Positions 7,209-10,153 of a DNA stretch of 10,153 nucleotides are shown piece by piece. The notes under the pieces were generated by a model, which saw nothing but the letters and a program-made list of their open reading frames with translations, made no database searches and was not told the origin of the DNA. How positions within the stretch are numbered: position 1 is the stretch's first letter; the number at the start of each line of letters is the position of its first letter. The stretch covers positions 1 through 10,153 of the forward strand of contig DTYY01000330.1 of the NCBI GenBank assembly GCA_012961645.1, read 5' to 3'. Source of the stretch: Methanosarcinales archaeon (GTDB taxonomy: Archaea > Halobacteriota > Methanosarcinia > Methanosarcinales > Methanogasteraceae). The translations under genes were made by a program, and so were the position numbers.

Positions 7209-7219
7209 TCTATTTTACA
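7209..7219 (+). promoter_or_regulatory. TATA-like element for nre
   Basis: TCTATTTTACA is centred about 30 bases before the ATG at 7244, which suggests a leaderless or very short-leader transcript. There is no Shine-Dalgarno motif in front of that ATG. Confidence 0.35.
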
Positions 7220-7243
7220 CCCCCTACCAATTACTCATGCACA

Positions 7244-8458
7244 ATGAACCAGTGTGTCACCTGCAAGGGAAAGGGACTGTGCGGACGCCCGAAATGCCCG
7301 GTTCTGGAGCGATTCAGGGAAATAGAGGCGATCACCGATCCCGGAACAACGAATCTATCCGGAGCCTCCCCGCCATCGGTTTTTGTCGGGCGCAGAGGCT
7401 ATCCTGACGTCTTTGCAGGTCCTCTGATACCCCCGAATATTGGTGGCGATGAGGCGCAGCAGTACGAGGACCCAGGAGTTCTCCTCAGTAAGAATATCGA
7501 TGAGATTATAGGGCTGCGGTCAAGATTGGTGCGATCGTACACCAGATTGAACGTGAAGACGATGCATGACCCGTTTTTACTGACATCGCAGGAACTGGCG
7601 ATGGCTGATGCGCCAGTTGACACCGAGGTGTGGTTTGCCAGACCGCCTGCTGCAAGGATGGCTTTCGATGGCATGTTGATGCCGATGGGTCCAGCCGGCG
7701 AACTTACGAAGATCACGCTTACAGAGAACCCGAAAGTCCCTACAAAGATTGATTATCTCGTGTCAGACACCGATGTGCTCGCTTCGGATTCGATACGCGA
7801 ATTGCACAGAAGCAGAATCCCGCAGCACCATATAACACGTATATTCTCGATCGGTTTGCTCGGGAAGGATCGAAAACTCGTTCCCACGCGGTGGTCGATC
7901 ACAGCAATCGATGACATGATCGGAAAGATGCTGCTTGACGATATAAGAGATTATCCTGAGATAAAAGACATTGTTTTATTCACCGCTGAGAAATTCGGCA
8001 ACCATTTTGAGATTTTAATGATTCCCCGGTGCTTTTCGTTCGAGTTGATCGAGATATGGCTACCAGATTCGGTCTGGTCTGATCGACTGTGGATTGGGAG
8101 TGATAGAGAAGATTATGGTGGAAAGAAGGGGTATTCATCGCTGGCTGGTGGATATTACGCAGCAAGAACCGCTGTTGTCGAGTATCTTCATGCGATCAGG
8201 CGGCAGGCATCGATATTCATCGTGCGGGAGATTCTTCCTGATTACTGGGCTCCACTTGGAGTCTGGGTGATTCGGGAGGCAGTTCGTGGTGCGCTGGCAG
8301 GGAAGGGTGGTGATTTGGGCGCAAGACGGTTTGACAGCATCGATGATGCGCTCCGTGACCTGAGTGGTCGAATCCGCACTCCGCATGTCAGATGGCAGAA
8401 TGAGATGCAGTTACTGGATGAGTGCAGGTTTCAGAGGACGCTCACCGAGTTTCTGTGA
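7244..8458 (+). CDS. Archaeal DNA repair protein Nre (NreA type) with PCNA-binding tail
   Basis: This 404-residue protein belongs to the archaeal Nre family, implicated in repair of DNA damage together with PCNA. The N-terminus has a four-Cys zinc-finger-like motif (C4, C7, C13, C18; CVTCKGKGLCGRPKCP), followed by the family signature SPPSVFVGRRGYPDVFAGPL at about 42-61. The last eight residues, QRTLTEFL, fit a PIP box (Q-x-x-L-x-x-F-aliphatic/aromatic) placed to dock on the sliding clamp, as reported for other Nre proteins. The frame is open well upstream (to 6926), but that part is antisense to the KAP gene. ATG 7244 puts the Cys motif at the N-terminus as in the family and has a TATA-like element about 30 bases upstream. 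It is divergent from KAP-HEAT and convergent with the HisA/HisF-related gene (35-base gap). Confidence 0.92.
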   Translation: MNQCVTCKGKGLCGRPKCPVLERFREIEAITDPGTTNLSGASPPSVFVGRRGYPDVFAGPLIPPNIGGDEAQQYEDPGVLLSKNIDEIIGLRSRLVRSYTRLNVKTMHDPFLLTSQELAMADAPVDTEVWFARPPAARMAFDGMLMPMGPAGELTKITLTENPKVPTKIDYLVSDTDVLASDSIRELHRSRIPQHHITRIFSIGLLGKDRKLVPTRWSITAIDDMIGKMLLDDIRDYPEIKDIVLFTAEKFGNHFEILMIPRCFSFELIEIWLPDSVWSDRLWIGSDREDYGGKKGYSSLAGGYYAARTAVVEYLHAIRRQASIFIVREILPDYWAPLGVWVIREAVRGALAGKGGDLGARRFDSIDDALRDLSGRIRTPHVRWQNEMQLLDECRFQRTLTEFL

Positions 8459-8493
8459 AGGGCATGCAGACCCGGAGGTGCGTTGCTTGCAGA

Positions 8494-9210
8494 TCACTCT
8501 CGCAGTCTCCGCAGCATATCCACCGGAATCGCCCGATTATGCACGCCGGTTGCAACCAGAGCCCCTGCCACCCCGATATCACGCAGCAGATCAAGATCGT
8601 TCATATCTCGCACGCCGCCTCCGAATATGACCGGATGATTCGATCTTGCGACCGTTTCTTCGAGAAAACCGGCGTTGATGCCTGACTTTGTACCAACCTT
8701 CGTCAGATCGATGATGATCAGATGATTGATCGGGTACTCGTTCAGTTTCTCGACCGCCTCCAGCGGAGTAAGCGACATTTCGGTGTTTGTGAGAATTTTG
8801 CCGTCCATCAGGTCGATATTGACGTGCAACCGGCTCGCATCAGCAGTCTCGCATGCCTGACCGATAACATTTAGATCGGCGTTCTCGGTTCCGATGGTGA
8901 CGGTATCTGCGATTGCAAGCCCAATCGGTACATCATCGGCGGATCTGACACCGCAACTGAGGATCGTTCTACAATATCTTGAAACGTCTCTTATGACCGC
9001 GAAGTTATTCCCAGCTTCAGGTCCGCGAATCCGGTTGAGATCAGCCGCATACACCTCCTCTGGGTCAAGCGCCCTTACGATCTCTATGGCATCCGATGTT
9101 TCGCAGACCAAACTGGAGCCAGCGATCGGGAGGTAGTGCTTGCGCATCCCCCGAACCGCATGGACCACGATGCCGTCGAATATATCCAGCACAAGGATGG
9201 TTCTGAACAT
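8494..9210 (-). CDS. HisA/HisF-related TIM-barrel protein
   Basis: This 238-residue (beta/alpha)8 protein is related to the histidine enzymes HisA and HisF, but belongs to the separate HisA/HisF-related group common in methanogens and their relatives, for which no function is firmly known to me. The first strand ILVLDIFDGIVVHAVRG carries Asp9 in the position of the HisA catalytic Asp. The middle of the barrel has NIDLMDGKI, and HLIIIDLTKVGTKSG is where HisA has its second catalytic Asp. FGGGVRDMNDLDLLRDIGVAGALVATGVH is the typical C-terminal phosphate-binding region. The two-fold repeat is recognisable (LSCGVRSADDV and FGGGVRDMNDL). No other his gene is nearby, which argues against a dedicated role in histidine synthesis. 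The ATG at 9210 has a TATA box about 29 bases upstream and no Shine-Dalgarno motif. Confidence 0.85.
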   Translation of the reverse strand: MFRTILVLDIFDGIVVHAVRGMRKHYLPIAGSSLVCETSDAIEIVRALDPEEVYAADLNRIRGPEAGNNFAVIRDVSRYCRTILSCGVRSADDVPIGLAIADTVTIGTENADLNVIGQACETADASRLHVNIDLMDGKILTNTEMSLTPLEAVEKLNEYPINHLIIIDLTKVGTKSGINAGFLEETVARSNHPVIFGGGVRDMNDLDLLRDIGVAGALVATGVHNRAIPVDMLRRLRE

Positions 9211-9234
9211 GTATTACTGCTTGACGCAGTTATC

Positions 9235-9244
9235 GCATATAATC
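9235..9244 (-). promoter_or_regulatory. TATA box for the HisA/HisF-related gene
   Basis: The complement reads GATTATATGC, centred about 29 bases before the ATG at 9210, consistent with a leaderless archaeal transcript. Confidence 0.5.
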
Positions 9245-9272
9245 ATCGATTGCAGACAGACCGGGACTTGCC

Positions 9273-9286
9273 CAACAGATCTGTTG
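9273..9286. promoter_or_regulatory. Perfect 14-bp palindrome, possible regulator-binding site
   Basis: CAACAGATCTGTTG is a perfect palindrome without a spacer, located about 30 bases upstream of the TATA box of the HisA/HisF-related gene. Dimeric archaeal regulators often bind sites of this kind. No protein is known for it here. Confidence 0.35.
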
Positions 9287-9547
9287 AGGCGAAACCATTT
9301 CGGAAGATCACCGATCAAAAATACCAGACCAAATGTTTATGTGCATTTCAGGCGGCAGAATATCCGGGCTTGTAAAATCTGTTTCGTACGATACCACCAG
9401 GGGTTTCTGCAATGGAGAATAGAGGGCAGGAAGGAACCGCTTATGATGTCTGTGCAAACATTCCCCACATCTTGCGAGAATACGTGAATGTGAGGTGATG
9501 ATATACAGGCTCTATGCTTCGAGTACAGGGATTCGATGGCTAAAATT

Positions 9548-9554
9548 AAGGAGG
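9548..9554 (+). promoter_or_regulatory. Strong ribosome binding site deciding the start at 9563
   Basis: AAGGAGG lies 8 bases before ATG 9563 and sets that codon as the start, rather than the in-frame ATG at 9536. Most other genes in the window lack such a motif. Confidence 0.75.
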
Positions 9555-9562
9555 CAAAAAGA

Positions 9563-9775
9563 ATGAAGAACAGATCGAGTATCTGGGAAATGTGCACGAT
9601 TTTATGGGTTATAGCAATTGCTTCGACTGGAATTATGAGCGCAGTATCAGCATCATCATTCGAGGACGAAGGAAATGATCAAAGAAAATCGATGTTATGG
9701 GGTACACCAGAAGTTTCAGACTCAAAAATCGACCCCTCTTTGACCATCGTCGCCAAATTTTCGAGGGTAACGTAG
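9563..9775 (+). CDS. Secreted or membrane-anchored protein N-terminus, truncated at a sequence junction
   Basis: The start is fixed by AAGGAGG at 9548-9554. The N-terminus is a clear signal peptide: basic MKNR, a hydrophobic core (CTILWVIAIASTGIMSAV, about residues 11-28), and an Ala/Ser-rich cleavage region (VSASS, about 28-32), followed by a polar acidic stretch (FEDEGNDQRKS). About 56 residues belong to the archaeal gene. From about 9733 the DNA is antisense to a bacterial phaR gene, so the last 14 residues before the stop at 9773-9775 are a chance reading and the true C-terminal part is missing. The mature domain is not present, so no function can be given. An archaeal secreted protein exported through Sec is the best description. 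Confidence 0.6.
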   Translation: MKNRSSIWEMCTILWVIAIASTGIMSAVSASSFEDEGNDQRKSMLWGTPEVSDSKIDPSLTIVAKFSRVT

Positions 9776-9861
9776 CTGCTGGTCGCCGTGTTGTAGAGGC
9801 GCCGGTTGGCGTATTTCTTGATCGTGATCGGCGGCTTTTCGGCTTCGTTTTCTTCTGACAT
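9679..9861 (-). CDS. phaR: PhaR-type polyhydroxyalkanoate synthesis repressor, N-terminus only (truncated)
   Basis: Residues 1-43 (9861 down to 9733) match the DNA-binding domain of PhaR, the repressor that controls PHA granule proteins in alphaproteobacteria. The signature ITIKKYANRRLYNTATSSYV (12-31) and TLENLATMVKEG (32-43) are unmistakable. Family members continue with a segment like EDFVVYDAKTGEDIT; here the sequence departs right after MVKEG and the remaining 17 codons to the stop at 9679-9681 lie in archaeal DNA. The gene is therefore broken at the junction, with most of its domain and C-terminus missing. AGGAG on the complement (9875-9879) lies 13 bases upstream of the ATG, rather far for a ribosome site. 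It is divergent from the gene at 10051. It is out of place in an archaeal context. Confidence 0.85.
   Translation of the reverse strand: MSEENEAEKPPITIKKYANRRLYNTATSSYVTLENLATMVKEGSIFESETSGVPHNIDFL
9715..9735. other. Junction between archaeal and alphaproteobacterial sequence
   Basis: To the left lies an archaeal secreted-protein gene in moderately AT-rich DNA. To the right, PhaR similarity begins abruptly at about 9733 and G+C rises. Both the rightward archaeal gene and the leftward phaR gene are interrupted at the same place. The 8-mer AAAATCGA occurs at 9725-9732, right at the break, and again at 9685-9692. Confidence 0.75.
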
Positions 9862-9906
9862 GCCTGCGGTTTAACTCCTAAGGATGTAAAAACCTAGCGC
9901 GTAAAA

Positions 9907-9918
9907 TGCTGCACTGCA
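9907..9918. promoter_or_regulatory. TGC-rich element, candidate PhaR-binding site
   Basis: TGCTGCACTGCA lies between the phaR fragment and the divergent gene at 10051. Alphaproteobacterial PhaR proteins are known to bind TGC-rich sequences in PHA gene promoters, so this is a plausible target, perhaps for autoregulation. The assignment rests on resemblance only. Confidence 0.4.
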
Positions 9919-9949
9919 ATGAAATGTTCCCCACCCGGCCCCCTGCCGT

Positions 9950-9980
9950 TATAATGGTGCTATAATGACACCATAGTGTC
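9950..9980. promoter_or_regulatory. Two bacterial -10-like motifs and an inverted repeat
   Basis: TATAAT occurs at 9950-9955 and again at 9961-9966, both reading toward the gene at 10051. No clear -35 element is seen at the usual distance. Immediately after, GACAC (9967-9971) and GTGTC (9976-9980) form an inverted repeat around CATA. The motifs resemble a bacterial sigma-70-type promoter more than an archaeal one. Confidence 0.4.
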
Positions 9981-10050
9981 GCCCACTTGGCGCCCTGGGA
10001 GCAAGGACAGGCCTGCCCGGGGCGTGAAACGGACCAAGGATCGGGAAAAC

Positions 10051-10153
10051 ATGTCGAAGCCCCTGGATTTGAACGGCTTGGCCAAGCAGTACCTGGATCT
10101 TTGGCAGCAACAATTGGGCGGCGTCGCCGAGGACGATCAGGCAGCCGAGATCA
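10051..10153 (+). CDS. Bacterial protein of unknown function beside phaR (N-terminal 34 residues, runs off the window)
   Basis: AAGGA at 10036-10040 lies 10 bases before ATG 10051, and the frame is open to the end of the window. The visible part, beginning MSKPLDLNGLAKQYLDLWQQ, is polar and amphipathic with no signal peptide. It then becomes acidic (AEDDQAAE). Its place opposite phaR, downstream of a TGC-rich element, suggests a PHA-related protein such as a phasin-like granule protein or the start of a PHA synthase, but the fragment is too short to decide. The codon choice (GGC, CTG, GCC) matches the G+C-rich bacterial segment and differs from the archaeal genes to the left. Confidence 0.55.
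   Translation, partial: MSKPLDLNGLAKQYLDLWQQQLGGVAEDDQAAEI

Larger units (their letters stand above)
9211..9562. other. 352-base intergenic stretch before the secreted-protein gene
   Basis: No conventional gene is supported. It contains the TATA box of the leftward gene, a 14-bp palindrome, and a chain of very short overlapping frames (9333-9422, 9412-9498, 9498-9566) running into the gene at 9563. GATATAC at 9500-9506 could be the TATA box of the 9563 gene, giving a leader of about 30 bases. Confidence 0.5.

Noticed and set aside
6926..7243. Upstream extension of the Nre reading frame
   Set aside because: The extension overlaps the KAP gene antisense, and the family's Cys motif expected at the N-terminus begins at 7244.
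8364..8685. Forward open frames antisense to the HisA/HisF-related gene
   Set aside because: They are shadows of the convergent nre and HisA/HisF-related genes, with no promoter or recognisable domain.
9495..9530. Possible C/D box guide RNA (GTGATGA matches a C box)
   Set aside because: No CTGA D box follows at a suitable distance, and the motif lies in the probable promoter/leader of the 9563 gene.
9536..9562. Earlier in-frame ATG for the secreted protein
   Set aside because: It would place extra charged residues before the signal peptide, while the strong AAGGAGG points to ATG 9563.

Overview
Most of the window (about 1-9732) reads as a euryarchaeal chromosome, probably from a methanogen or a relative such as the Methanomicrobia, ANME or Syntrophoarchaeum lineages. 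The evidence is an archaeal-type 3-dehydroquinate synthase II, an ADP-dependent sugar kinase, an archaeal PTPS/QueD-type enzyme, an Nre repair protein with a C-terminal PCNA-binding motif, a HisA/HisF-related protein of the methanogen type, a tRNA gene without encoded CCA, and TATA boxes about 22-32 bases upstream of several start codons, which suggests many leaderless transcripts. The last ~420 bases (about 9733-10153) look different. They are richer in G+C and encode the N-terminus of an alphaproteobacterial PHA-synthesis repressor (PhaR), facing away from a second bacterial-looking gene.

Layout. 1-914: an extended-SDR sugar-nucleotide epimerase or dehydratase whose start codon begins one base before the window. 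981-3689: a four-gene cluster on the + strand (V4R-like Cys-rich protein, Roadblock/LC7 protein, PTPS/QueD-like enzyme, ADP-dependent kinase). It has a TATA box in front, tight spacing and an ATGA overlap. 3700-4921: tRNA-Ala(UGC) followed after only 3 bases by 3-dehydroquinate synthase II, both on the - strand and converging on the kinase. 4922-5183: a non-coding gap with one hairpin. 5184-7094 (-): a KAP P-loop NTPase with a C-terminal array of HEAT repeats that are still similar at the DNA level. 7095-7243: a divergent promoter region with an inverted repeat. 7244-8458 (+): Nre repair protein. 8494-9210 (-): HisA/HisF-related TIM barrel. 9211-9562: an intergenic stretch with a perfect 14-bp palindrome and a chain of overlapping micro-frames. 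9563 onward: the start of a secreted protein, cut off at about 9732 by the foreign segment.

How the genes work together. The 981-3689 cluster pairs a probable small-ligand sensor and a Roadblock protein (signalling or GTPase-associated) with pterin/deazapurine and sugar-kinase enzymes. The functional link is inferred from gene order only. The tRNA-aroB' pair suggests that tRNA 3' processing creates a nearly leaderless mRNA. The KAP-HEAT protein is the best candidate for an uncharacterised defence-like or scaffold function. The 9732 junction breaks genes on both sides and is most simply an assembly or amplification chimera, although a real insertion cannot be excluded from sequence alone.
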